DNA of 64,000 nt from Tetrahymena elliotti 4EA. Its lineage: Eukaryota > Ciliophora > Oligohymenophorea > Hymenostomatida > Tetrahymenidae. Both the position numbers and the translations under genes were made by a program. The notes beneath the pieces were generated by a model. That model did not search any database. It was not told where the DNA came from and worked only from the letters and a program-made list of their open reading frames with translations. Numbering within the stretch: position 1 is the first letter of the stretch; every line of letters begins with the position of its first letter. The stretch is taken from NCBI GenBank assembly GCA_000231825.2, contig JH720360.1, positions 248,001 to 312,000 of the forward strand, in the 5' to 3' direction. Below are positions 27,551-40,977 of the stretch, in pieces.

Positions 27551-30067
27551 TCATGAACTTAAACTTTGATTAAAAACTAAATATATTTGATATTCTAGTT
27601 TAATATTTTCTAGTAAAATTGGAAATTCATAGTCTTATTCTAACTTCACATAGAATTTAGAGTTTTTCTTGTCAATAAATTTTAAAAATTGTTTATTATC
27701 TAAAGAGTAATTATTTTCAAACATAACTTCTTTCTGATTAGATTTTCTCAGTGATTGTTGGCAGGATAAAGAATTATTTTCTTATTTTTCAATGATAACA
27801 AAACCCTTCATCCAAGCTTGATCTTAGATTTCTTGTAAATTTTCAATAGAATTTCTCAATATTTAAACTTTGTAACAGCGACTATTTATCATTTTCTAAT
27901 TAATTTAGATTTCTTCAGAATTCTTCGATTGGTTAACTGCAATTAAAGTATTCAATTTTTTTTAATATTAAAGATTTTATTTTTAATTTAAACTTTAAAT
28001 GTGCCTTTATTTTTATTAGCTTACTGAAATTTCTTTGGATAAAATGGATGGTGGGTTTTTCAATAGTACATTTTTGAAGTGATTATTTACATATGAGATA
28101 AAAATCTCAATATGAGATATCTCAATTGTTAATTAAAATTACTACTATATTTAAATAGAGCACAATTTTGAATTTTTAGTACATCTGACTATTTTAGTTA
28201 TGTTTTCTATCAAAAATTATTTGTTTCCTTCAAAACAATTTATATCAAATACATAAAAGTAATCTGCATCTAGCACAATTATTTTTTTTTCTTGAGATCT
28301 TGTACTTGAGTATTTTGTAACTTCATCACTAAAAGTGTTTCTTTCTGACTCTTTTTTTTCAACTAAATTAATTATTTTGAGGATATTTTTATTATTTTTT
28401 ATGTCACAAAAATCCATATTAGCATATTTGAAATCGTTTTATTGGCTATTCATAATTTTTTCATCAATATTCTGAGAATTCTGGCCTGCTTTTAAAATAA
28501 ATTAGACGGTTAATTTGAATTAAAAAAAATTTACATTTTTAATTTTTTTATTAGTTTTCAATGTAAAAAAGGCTCTTTTAAGAAGGAAAAGATTTCGTAG
28601 ATTTTTAACTTTTTACATATGTTTTACTTCTTTTTTGATGATGAAATTGACCCAATCTATTTCTGTGAAAGGTATTTTATTCTCCTTTATTTTATAGTAA
28701 ATAAAATTAAAAAAATTTAAAGTATTTGAATAAAAATAGCTGGAAAAAAAAATTTTTTCTTGAAGAACTTAAAATAATTTAATAATAAATAGGTTATTAC
28801 CTAATCCTTTTTACTAACTCAACAAATTTTTGAAAAGTAAATTATCTTCACTCATTTTTTTTTTTTCTGTTATTTTTTTTAGACTTAAGTTATGTGAGCT
28901 TCTTTATTTATTTTGATCTTCAATTATTAGAAGACTTGTAAGGCTAACTTCAGAATCTGAGCTTTTTTCATCTGATATTGATAAATCAGATTTAGAGCTT
29001 TCTATTATAATAATTTAATAATTGTAATTTACACATTTATTGAAAGATATGTATGGTTAATAAATAAAAAAAGTTTTTAAAATAATAAAAAAACAAACAA
29101 AATAAGAGTATTGAAATAGAAGGTTATTAAAAGTGCCAAAACTTTACCTTCTTTTTCTTTAGTTGACTCACTAAAATCATTCTTCTCAATTTTTTAAGCA
29201 TTCTCTTATTTCATATTACTTGTATCGAATTTCTCTCTTTCTTAATTAGCAATCAATTCAGAGATACTAAGCTCTTTGTGTTAGATTTAGTTAAAATCAT
29301 CAATTTTAGAATTGGTCATTTAATATGTGTTGTTTTTTTAATTTGCGTTGCTTAAATTTTGTTTTTAATCATCTGAATTTAAGATAAGAATTAATAACTA
29401 TTTTTTAAAATAATTGATTTTACCCACAATTTATTTTGTTATAGTGTTTTTGCCAATTAATTAAGAGCTTTCATCTAATGTGAAAGAGTCAAAATTTAAT
29501 TCATCAATTTCTAATTTAAGAATTTTTTCAGTAGCCTCTTTCATCTCTTTAAATAAATTTTCTATGTCATACCTCAATGAACTGTTCTAGTGTTGGTCAT
29601 AATATTAAATTCTTTTAATTTTAAAAGGAAGAACATTTAACTAAAATGATTAAAATGTATTTTTTAAAATACTTAGAATTTGAGTCTATTTCAAGATCAT
29701 TTTTGTTATCATTTTAGCTATTTTACAGATCAAGTACCTTGAAAAATTTTCTTTTAAATTAATCAATAATTTAATAAACATGCTGAAGGCATTATTCCTT
29801 TAACTACTTCTAGAGATTCTAATTTTGTTCTAAATCTTAAATTTTTTGCAGCTATTTTGTTAAATAATCAATCTCTTCTGATTTTTATAATAATTGCTTT
29901 TTGAGATCCTCATTTTCAGAGATTAAATTTCTACTATCAGATATTGTTTGGTGATTGATTTCTTCACTTGGTTAACTACTTAAGTAGCAAAAAATTTTCT
30001 TTTTAATTATGTTTGGAGTAATTTCATACAAAGTATTATATTTACTCTAAAAAATGCTTTATCCCAT
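27551..30067 (-). CDS. Coiled-coil/PH-like-domain protein K, about 746 aa, paralogue of the gene at 42539-45205
   Basis: Exons: 30067-29738, 29640-29148, 29001-28801, 28767-27551; the three junctions are in phase. The last exon may contain one more intron starting at a GTAAGC near 28020, which would shorten the protein by about 30 residues. N-terminal 110 residues: MGQSIFQSK, then a coiled coil (LISENEDLKKQLLQKSEEI). The middle is Ser/Asn/Lys rich and acidic. About 28290-28035 encodes a globular segment with IIVLDADYFYVF, an FLIENITKIV strand and a final helix ending in NPPSIL; strand order and helix look like a PH or myosin-TH1-type domain. The C-terminus contains KLEQDYEFPILL. Most of these pieces recur in the same order in protein M. 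Lipid or protein binding is inferred from the fold resemblance only; I do not recognise the family. It lies between the RBR gene and VPS13 on the same strand. Confidence 0.75.
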
Positions 30068-31614
30068 TTCTATTGATAACAATTTATATTTTTTTGATTA
30101 ATTTCTTGTTTTTTGTATTGTTTATATTATTTAATTTTTTATGATTAACTTGAACATTTATTTCTATGGTTAATTTTAAGCTTGATTAAAAAAATAAAAT
30201 TTTAGAGATTATAGTTAATTAAATAATTACTTATAAAGATTGAGTTAATAAACTTCTGATTATATTCAATTACATCACAAATCAAGAAGCCAAATAAGCT
30301 AACAAGAAAACATGCTTTTTTTGTTTTTTTGTTGGCATTTCTAACATTTTTTATGGGATTTTTTGTAAAAAGCTAAGTTTTTTATCAGGTGTTTATTTTT
30401 TGGTACTTAGAAAAACTTTCTAGTAAGCTTTATAGATGAAAAAATTTCTTAATAAAACTCAAAATACAACAAGTCTTATGAATTATTATGTGGATATATT
30501 TAGAAATCTTTAAAGTTGTTTACCATGTTGACAATTAACAAAGTAGTATTAATAGATAAAAAGTGGTGTTATTTAATATTTATTAAGCCTTCATGATAAT
30601 AATTAATTATTGAAAATAAGTTTAAGGCTTTAAACACAATATTTGATTATCTCTATAATTATTGATGCTTATTTTCTTTACATTAAGTAATTAACAAATT
30701 AAGCCTGGTTTTATTTGTCATGAGAAAAAAAATAACAAATCTCAGATTATCTTTAAAATTTTAGTCCATTAAATAATCATCCACTCAAAGCTTTATAATT
30801 TTTGTATTTATTAGATGAATTCTAAATTCTTAAACTCCTGCTTATTCTTTCAAATATTATTTTGAATATTTTTTGTTGTAAATGATGATATATATAAAGC
30901 ATAATAAAAATTGGAAACGCTCAGTTCTCATTTAACTTGCTAAATGTTATTTTTTAAGAGAATGTTCAAATTTGATAACTTTACTTGAATTTTGAGCTCG
31001 AAGCTCATAAAATAAATATGATTAAGTAATTTTATTTTCTAATGATAGATTCAGTTAGTTTTTATTGTCTTTTAGAGTTTTTTTCTGTGGATAATTTTCA
31101 TTTTGGATAAACAAAACAAAATCCTTTTCTATTAGAATTTAAGTATTTTAAAAGAAATACTAAATTTTTATTTCTATTGAAAAAAATTAATAATCATAAA
31201 TACCATAAGTATTTTTTAAAGATTCTTTAAATAAACATTCTGACTATTTATTTACTAAATATTATTTTTTAATACTAGTGATAAATAATCTTTGGATAAG
31301 AATGTAGTCAATTAGAATGCTTATTTTTTGATTTTTACTTCAGTATGCATGTATTGCAAAATGTAAGTTAATGTACTGATATGATTTAGTATAATTAAAA
31401 ATTGATATTTTTTTTAAGCTCAAAGTAAAATCTTAAACAGTAAATTAATTAGATGAAAAAGCCATGCCTTTATTTATTTGGGTAATAATTTTATTAATAT
31501 AACTCATTTGTTTTTATTTCTTCTTCAATTTAGAATCTAAGAGGGTTAGAATGTATTAAAAATATATTTATTAGAACTTGATTTAACAAGTAAATAAATA
31601 AAACATAATTTATT
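30068..31614. other. Intergenic downstream of VPS13
   Basis: 1.5 kb between the 3' end of VPS13 and the start of gene K, both minus strand. It contains the degenerate VPS13 tail copy at 31501-31548. The rest is A/T rich with no recognised feature. Confidence 0.5.
31501..31548 (-). repeat. Degenerate second copy of the last VPS13 coding segment
   Basis: Aligns without gaps to 31625-31672, the end of the VPS13 reading frame, with 39 of 48 bases identical. In the VPS13 frame it reads NPLRFQIEEEIKTNEL against NTLRFQLQEEKKIDEL in the gene. It lies 76 bp past the VPS13 stop codon. It may be a decaying tandem duplicate or a leftover alternative last exon; no clear acceptor site precedes it. Confidence 0.7.
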
Positions 31615-34600
31615 TCATATATCTAACTCGTCTATTTTTTTTTCTTCTTGAAGTTAGAATCTGAGAGTATTAATTTGTTTATATATGTATTCTTTTTATT
31701 CTGAACAAGGTATGTAAAGCTAGATCTCATAACTCTGTTTCATAGAAATAATTTTAATATAAAAAAAGAAAAGAAAATATTTTACATCTTGCTTTTTAAT
31801 TTTTTTAGTTGTGTAGAAAATGATCTCATTTGATTCTTCTTCTATTTGAGATAAATCAGAAGTATAGAAATACCATTTCTTTTTCTTTTTTATTTCATCA
31901 AATAGCATAATCACTTCATATGTTATTACCAATACATTATTTCTTCTTTTATTGTTCTCATCAATTTAAATTAAGAATGTTTACAAGAAATCTGTATTTC
32001 TGAATTTACCTTTTGAAACCAACTACATAGCTAGTTTCATCCCAGCATCTAAATCAATATATTCTTTAAAGAAACCCTCTCTCCCATAGAAAACTCTTGG
32101 GTATCTTAAACGCTTTTCGTTTGCTTTATCATCTCCATAAGTTATAGTATTTTTAATGCCATCAGCAACTGATGAAACCGCATCTAAGAATCCTGAAACA
32201 GGTTTTACAAATAATCCTGCGATTCCTTCTCCTATACCTTTCAGCAAACCTAGAGCACCACCTCTTTAAGCTCCCTCTAAAGGTTTTATGAATACCCCAG
32301 CAATACCGTTTGCTACACCAGAGTATATAGAAGTAGCTCCTTATACAGCACCATCAACAAAGTGCTCTGGTTTCTTTGATCTTAAAATATCCCTTTCCTT
32401 TAAATAATCTTCATCCTTTTTAATTTGATACAAAATTTTGTTAATCAATCAGTAAAATTTTTCTTTTTGCTTACCATGCATAAAGCAGATATACCACTTG
32501 AAAGAGAGCCAGTAAATTTATTTACAGAATAAAAAGCTCCTGCCATAGTGTTTTTAATCAAAGAAGAAGTTCCTTGCATTATACCTAAGCCTCCTTCTAA
32601 AGGTCCTTGAACGAATCCTTCAGCTGGTTTATTAAAAAGATCAGTTACACCTGTGGAGATATTTTAGAATAAGCCAACAGGATTTCCAATTATATTAAAT
32701 GAGCCACATGCTTTGAGAACTTAAGTTACTGCCTGATCTTTATAATGAGAGGTAAGCTTACTTATAATCCCAGGAACAGTTTCAAAGCAATTGATTAATC
32801 TTATTCCCTTAAGCTTGATAGGAGCCTCAATATCTGCCAAAGCAACCCCTAAAGCTGTAAATACTATATTAAGATCTGAATCTTTTGTCTTTAGGTTAGC
32901 TTTGAAGGTTATTGAAAGTTCTATGTTTGATAGTATTAATTAATTCACAAAGGTAGGTATGCTAGTAGGAGGTATTTCACAGTCTTACCATTTAAATTTC
33001 TTAATATTATTAAAAAAATAGATTTTAAAAGATAAATTTATTCTATTAATTTTAAAAGATTTTGTTTCATCTTCAACAAATAGAAGGAAGGATTAATTAA
33101 GGATTTATTTTAAATTAAGAATTTGAAACCATTTAAATCTTCCTATTTCTAAAAAACCAGTTGATGGAAAGATCAGATAAATTTTGAGTAAGGCTTTTTT
33201 GAAGCTAAAACAAGAAAAAATAACTTGTTGGTAAAATATTCTCATTTGATTTAAAGTATTTAAATAAAATAATTACTGTATTTTATACTTTTTCAATCTG
33301 TTAAGATTCTTCTAGATACTCCTTGAGTGTATTAACATTTTGAGTTTCAGCCTCATACTTAGCTTCTTGAATAGCTTTAAGAAAATCTAAAAGAGTAAGT
33401 ATAAATTACTCCTCAATTCTGACAGCAAAGGGATCTATTTCTATAACAACATTATTATATAGGGTAATGTTTTTAGCATATAAATTTTAATCTATCATAA
33501 TATTCATAAAGAATTTGGGAGATGCTTCACTACTGTATAAAATGTACTTTTGTGGAGTAAAGATTACTGGATTGACTAAACTATAGCTATTATTTTAATC
33601 TATGTTCAATAGCTTAATTCTAAGTTAATATGTTTTAGATTCTTCCTTTGTAACAGAAATGAACTCTAATCCTTTAATTGTTAAGTATAAAAATTCGGTA
33701 GGCTTTTCATTAATTCTATGATTTTATATGACTGATAAACCAAAATCTTTAATATAGATACTAATTTGTTATTAGATGCTAATTTATTCTGAATCAGGTT
33801 CTTATTCTACTTCTTCATCATTTTCAGTAATATTTATTTCTTTACTACTATTTAATTATTATTCCTAATTTCTCCACTTTTTCTCTCTTTAAAGTTTCCT
33901 TCTTAAAGCTGCCTTTTCTTTTTTGTCAACTGGGTCATCTTAATTTGAGTCTTCAAATCTAATTATCTTAGTAAACCCATCTATATCAATTGAATACTTT
34001 ACATATAAGCTTTTTTCCTTATTAGTAAATAAATTGTGATTTATTTTTTTATAAAAAATTTGTTTTTACCTTAGCTAATTCAGGATCTTTTTAACCTACA
34101 GGAAGAATTTGTATTTTGTCTTAGTAGTAGATCTCATCAGGAGAAAACTTTAAATCAGTCTTTTGGAAGTTTTAGTTATTAGGAATCAAGCAAGAAACTA
34201 CCTTTCTCTCTTTATCAAATGGCTACTCCCATGAGAAATAATATTTATGCTAATCTCTTTATGATTGATTATCACTCCTTTTAAATGATGGAAGCGTAAT
34301 GAAAAGATCTTTGAGTTCAATCTTAAAATGTCTTGAGTAATTTTTTATTAAATAAGGCCTTTCTTTGTCATTTACTTTTTCCACAACAATATAAATATTT
34401 GAAGCATCTGAGCGAACATCTATTCTCATAAAAGTGAGTCTCATTTTATCTTTTTGGTTCCTTGTAAAAAAATTGACTGTACCAAGCTCTAAAACATTTA
34501 AATTTCCACTCCATTTCCAGTATTACTTATCTTCAAGTATTTTCAAATTCAAATAACGCTTTTCTCTTTGATCATACCATTACAAAGGAATTCTTGAGTT

Positions 34601-37600
34601 TTTTTCAATAGTTGTTGCTTTGCCAAATCCGCTTTATCTTACCTAGATAGATTAGCCAGTCTTGTTTACAATGATAAATCTAGTTTTAACATATTAATTT
34701 AATATTTTTACCATCATAACATTTTTTGATAATTTTATTGAAAATTATTGAAGAAGTAGTTTAAGAATAAAGGGATTTGAATAAGATTGTTTGATAAATA
34801 TTTTTACCACCATTAAATGTTTAATTTATGGAATAAATAATTGAAGGAGTAGATAAAAAAAAAGCAATTAGAATAATATAGTTTTATTACCTAGGAGAGA
34901 TGGTTATAACTTTAGAAAAAAGCTTTTATTCTTCATCCAGGTTTTTTAAAGAGACATTAATACCCATTGTTTAAAATACAGGAGTCCCTAATGCATCTAC
35001 AGTTTATAAGTCTATTTAAGTGTTACCAACGCCACCTATTGATGCTTATTAGGAAATTTTTCCAAATTTAACTTCAGATAAGCTCATTAAATCTCCAATT
35101 TCTTACCCAAACAAAATTATATTGGTGTTAAGAGCTTCTTCTGGGTAGATTTACTATTAACCACCAACAAGCTTACTTTCATTTTTTTTATCTTTATAAG
35201 CTGTATAGATGTTAAGTTAAAAAGGAGATTCATTAATTAAATACCCTTTGCAATATATGTAGTATTCAAGCCTTCCCTGATGGCATATAATTTCACTTTA
35301 ATTACCATTTACATCCTTGATCATAATTTGTTCTATCACATTTTAAGATACTTTAGCTTCATTACTCCAAAAATGTCCAGGTATTTATATTTTCATAAAG
35401 GATTCTTTATCATGTGAGCAATTATAAAACTCAAAGATATCTCCACATGGAATAGATTAGGTAACAGCCGTGACTTTTCTAAAAATAAAAAAAATTATTA
35501 AAATTATTAATAATTTGTTTTACTTATCGTTTATAAATTAGATTGTAAGAGTTTTAGGAAGGCAATTTTTTATCCTATATGGAGGCTCTAAAGAAATCAT
35601 AAATCTTTTATCATTTTAAATGTCTTTGTATACTCTAAAAATAAGAAACGTTTCCCCTAATTTCATCTCTTTTTCTTTGTCTAAATATTTATCACAAAGC
35701 TAATTGATTCCTAATTTATCTGAAAACAAATTTTCTTCTACAAAGGCAGCATCAAAAAATCCATTCTGTAAATCAATAGGAATAGGAACTTTCTGCCCTT
35801 TAGCTATTGTGAATTCCTTTATATAAAAAAGCATTAATGTTTTTAATTCTTTTGCTTCATTAAAGAAAAATGACTTACTAATTTAAATTTGCTCTTTTCA
35901 TCATAAAGCTAGATCTTTACCATTCTATTACATTCATTTTAAAAGTGAAAGGGTGAAGAGATATTTAAGATCTTCTTGAGAGAAACAGGATCAAGTTTTA
36001 CTTCTGTGATAACATTAAATAACTTTTTTCCTTACTTGTTTTTGCAAGCTCTAAGTCTGTTACGGACTTTATCCAAATCAACCTATTCTATGTTTTTCAA
36101 ATTAAAGCCGGGAATCAAAATATTGACTTTAACTTGGTCAGAGTATTTTTTAAAGACGAAAGTTTACTTTTTAACTGGATCATTAATCTTTAAAATAAAA
36201 TAAATTGAAATTTCAGAGAAAAAGTTGTAAAAAATATTTACTATTTCAGAATCTTTCATATCAACTTCAAAATTTTTTTCTTCATAATTCATTAAGGTGC
36301 TGCTGTAAATATTTTTGTTAATTCTTGAAAGCTTATGCTTTTATTTAGTATTTTCAAGGTTTGAGAGATCTGTTTGAACCTCTATTGGATATCCTGTTTC
36401 ATTCCTAATAGTATATGGAGAGGCATAATGGTAATTTTCTTGAAGACTTAATTATTCTATTTAATCTTCAAAGCATGAAGCAAATTAATTAGGATCCTTT
36501 TAAGTTTTTTATTAAATTTCTTACTTAGCAATCCTCATAGATTTTGTCATAATACTTAGGAATTGAGTTGAAAATGTAAGGTTAAATGTTGGATAATTAG
36601 GATTCATTTCAATAACAATCAACTACTTAATATTACTAAGTTGTGATTTGATAAAATCTATACTAAACCCAGCATTTTCAATTATAGGCTCCCATAAACT
36701 AACTCTAGGGTTATAATAAGCAGCACTAAATTAAATCATAGTTACAACCTTGATTAAATATTTAAAAAAATTAATTGATTTTTTAAGATGATTGCTAAAA
36801 ATATTTTACACTTAGCTATATGTTGCTCTACTTTAATTTAACATTCATCTCAACTATATTGAGATCAAAAATAGGAATATATGAAGAATTCAAATCATTA
36901 ACAATGCAGATCTAAAAACCCTAAAGATCGGCATCTAAATTAAAAATATTTATTTACTTTTCGCTTTTTGCAAGAGCAACAATTTAATTTTCTTCATCTT
37001 CTAATTTTTTCTTGATTCTATCTTCTTCAGAAGAAAACTAAACGTCTTCAAAATTCTAGCTAACCTATGATTTAGGTGTTTCTAATTCTAAATTTTAATC
37101 CTAAGCTTGTTATTCTTGGTTTTTAGGCTTTTATTGCATGTCTTCAAGAAGAAGTTTTATTGTTTTATTTATGAGTTTAAGATCTGAAAAATAGACCTTA
37201 AATAAAGTATTTTAAAGCTTTGTTTGAATAATAGTTTTGCTGGAAAACAATTGTGCATCATCTGAGCATTTATTTGGAGCAAAATCATTAAAAAAGTAAT
37301 CTGATTATTGATAAAAGCTGTCATATTACAGCATTTCTTCAAGGCCTATATCGACAGCCATATTTTTCTTTTATTAATAGAAAAATTAAATCTTATTTGT
37401 TTAGAAACCTAAGAAAGGCTTTTAGTAATATTTATTTTCATCAAACATAGAAAGCTAAATCTAGCCTAACTCAAAGGAAACCTCCATTTAAATAACATCA
37501 AAATATTAGCTATTTTATTCTTGAGGTTTTTTCTTATCTTCTTCTGGAGAAGCATCATCGTTTTCTTAATTTTCCTAATTCTCTTAATTTTCTTAAAATT

Positions 37601-40600
37601 CAATTACAGATTCAATTTCATCATCAGTTATTGTACTCATTTATAAGCTGGTTTTTACTTGATCTATGGCTTCCATCCATTGTTAAGATAAATTACTTTT
37701 TTCGCAAGCAAAGTAAGCATCTACATATCTGTTTTTAACATTAAAAGCTGAATTAAATCCAACCAAATTTTCATCCATAGGTGTTATTGTAGAATTCTTA
37801 ACCCAAATATATTCAACAGGTTTTAAATCTTTAGGATTTTCAAACAAGTAAAGATACCCACCAGAGAGTATTCCATTATATTTTTCCCATGTTTTTAGAG
37901 CATTGCCTCTCTTGTATATTGTTCCAATTTTGATCGAATTTTTTAGAAGCAAATATTTTTCTAATTCTACTGAGTCTAGTGTTTATAAGCTATTTCTTCG
38001 TTTTTCTCCAGCAGGTATAGCAAAGCACTAGCCTAATTTGAGTAATTTCTTGTAAATAGATGGTTTAAGTTTCAGATTTATTTGATCTATACCTCCTTTT
38101 ATCTGCATGTTTGGCTTTTTTAAAAAAATAATATCATATCAAAATAGAATATGAATACTTTAATACGTTTAATAGATTTCTTTAAATAATAAATAAATAC
38201 ATACCCTGTTAACTTTTCCTTAAGCAGGTCCTTTAACCATAATTATTCTCAGTTTGATTGAGAATTCTTCTATTGTGTGGAAGTATCGTTTTTCAGCAGG
38301 ACTTTGTATATTCATCATTAAATCAGACATATTTGAAATGTAGTTATTGTAATATTCAATAGAGGGAAAATAAGACAACTTTATTTTACTCAGGGAAATG
38401 CTAAACATATCAAAAACCTTCATTTAAACAGGTAGAGTTGGCTTGAGAATATCTTCAACAGTTTGAACTGAAAGATTACCAAGATTAAGAATCCAGCATT
38501 CGTTTGTCAAAGATCCATCTGTTTTAAAAGGTAAAACTACAACGGGAGATTCCAAATCCACCTTTAATTTTAGAACTGAGGCATTTTTCAAGGTTTCTGA
38601 GAGAGATGATTACTTCTTTTCCATTTATTCTGCTATTTTATCTTTAGCTTTTTATTTTAGTTAATCATCCTTTACTTTGACATCAAAAAATTAAACTGCC
38701 CTAATGACTAAGTAGGGGTTATAATCAGCACGAATAGATCTCATCTTAATATCTATTACTTAATCAATATGAGGAGTTTCTAATGGTCTAGATATCATTT
38801 TGAATTCAATAAGAGGATTCTTGCTATTTTAAATAGTTGGGCTAAGAATATTAATTACTTTTGAAGAGTTATTCTATAAGAATTCATCAATCATTTGCAA
38901 TTCCATGCTTTTAAGGTTAACCCAAATCTATTTGTTATTTTCACGTAGCCAGACACTACCATAAATACTATTTAGACTAAATTACAAACCCTAAATTTCC
39001 TATCCCACTTTACTACTTAGTTTGATACTAGCTCCATGTAAATTATAATCAAGAACAAAATAAACATAGTCTTGTGGTCTAATTATTGTAGGGGCATCAA
39101 TTTTTTCTTCTCCAAAAATTTCATCTATGAATTAATCTATTTCAGCTCTATAAAATAATTTTTTAGAAAATATTTATGGTGGATTAATATAAATTTTACT
39201 TGTCATCTTCAGTTACAAGGGTAGTTTATGAAGCGCTTTTAGAGCCCCATATCCATCTTGCAAAGAAACCTTACTTTTAATCTTATTTCTTTTTTTCAAG
39301 TTCTTTTATTTTCAGAGCTTTCTAAACTTAAATGACAACCTTTTTTGTTCTTTGCAACAAAATTAATATGTCCAGCTTAATAACTGCTTCTTCAAATAAC
39401 TGTTTTTCTTTTTCTGAAAGACAAGCCATAGATTTATCTTTCTTTTACTCTTACATTTTAGTGTAGAGATTTGCAAATAGAGTTCCGTAAGCATCTATAT
39501 CTTTTGCATTTAACTTTTTATCATTTTTTTTTCTAATTTCTAACTCTCTAGAATACTTTGAAAAAAATTCAAGCTACTCTATGAGCTGTTATAGTTACCT
39601 TTACTATAAATGTAAAGTGATATGCTCCAGATTCAATATTACCTTTTTTTAATTATGATAATAAATTATGATTGATAAAATTAAAATAATATTCATTTAT
39701 TAAATTCATTAAATTAAGAATTTTTGAAGAGAATTATTGTAACATTTTCCAATTAATAATTTTTTATCAAAAAAAATAATTTTCCCTCAGCATTTTTTAC
39801 TTAAATAAAAGCTTATAAATCTTATAATTTTAAATCTTATTTTTTGTTAGTCCTTTGATAGGTTATTTAGAGTATTAAAGTATGATATAATTATTGAAAT
39901 CAAATTATAAATTTTATCAAAAATTTATAGAAATAAAAACAATGGAATAGGAGAATCGTTTAAATTGAAGCTCTTTAGGTTTTAATAATCATTATTATAC
40001 TAAATAGTTTGTATTTGTTGTAGTACTTTTACTAAATATACCCAATGATTACAATCAAATTAAAATTTTTTGATTAATTTTATAGAAGTAATCTCTTTTA
40101 CAAAATATACATTTAAATTTTGAACTTTTTAGCATACCTTTATTTCAGGAACATCAAAATTGCCTTTGTTGTTAATAGTAAGGTTAACTTAGGATGATAT
40201 TTTAAAGAGAAAGTCCACAGGCTCATCTGTCTTATCTTAACCCTCCCTTTAAATCATCCCATTTAATATTTTGAATTTGGTTTCTTCATTCAGATCTGAA
40301 ATTAAGCGATTTTCATTTGCATTCCAATAAACACCTGCATTAGATATTGTAAGCAGTTTTCTTATAGGTTTATCTTTATTTTCTTAGATCGTTCTATCTA
40401 CAAATATTTTAACTCCATCAATATTTGTTGTATAAATTTCTAATTTGTCCAAACAAAAACCCCAAGAATACCTCTTGGTTAAAGTGTCTTCAAAACGCAC
40501 ATGTATGTTTCTGATAGTAATTTGCAAATTATCAACTATTTTCATTGTTAATTTTTGAATATATCCTTTTTCTTATCCTCCTTTTAGCTTTTCTTTTTAC

Positions 40601-40977
40601 TTTGCTGCTATTTTTTAAATGCACTCTGCAGTGAAAGCTTCTATGTTTGCTAGCTTTGTTTTAAATGAATTATAATCCTTGAATTTCCATTCTTTTTATT
40701 CCTTTGGGGTTGCCACTATATATAATCCATCTAAAAAAACTTCTACAGGCATTGAACCTATATTTTTAAATGGCACTTTTAGTTCAAGCTTCTTTATTGA
40801 TGAATACTAGTGGTTAATAGGTAACTCAAGCATATTAATAACATTAGGATTAAGCGAAACATTTTCGACCTTAACTTCTCCTGAAAAAACACCTATGTTT
40901 AAGTTCTCTTTGTTCAAACCTAATACATACTCACCTGCAACTTTGTCTAAAACAGAGCTAATTAAACCTTAAAACAT
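31615..40977 (-). CDS. VPS13: VPS13 bridge-like lipid-transfer protein with inserted PH domain, 2613 aa, 13 exons
   Basis: VPS13 proteins form a long hydrophobic groove that moves phospholipids between organelles at contact sites. Exons: 40977-40138, 39642-39200, 39147-38205, 38114-36810, 36748-36242, 36187-35879, 35816-35524, 35478-34891, 34679-34070, 34017-33289, 32999-32475, 32415-31786, 31734-31615; the total is exactly 2614 codons. The chorein start is clear (MFQGLISSVLDKVAGEYVLG...LNIGVFSGEVKVENV), with IRNIHVRFED in the usual place. A PH-like domain sits at about residues 796-900 (IKIGTIYKRGNALKTWEKYN). The adaptor-binding region begins near 1290 (YTIRNETGYPIEVQ). The C-terminal part has the repeated glycine-lysine-proline pattern GLFVKPVSGFLDAVSSVADG. 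The C-terminus ends 40 codons into the last exon. The junction 33289/32999 has alternatives, but this choice keeps the family spacing. Confidence 0.96.
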
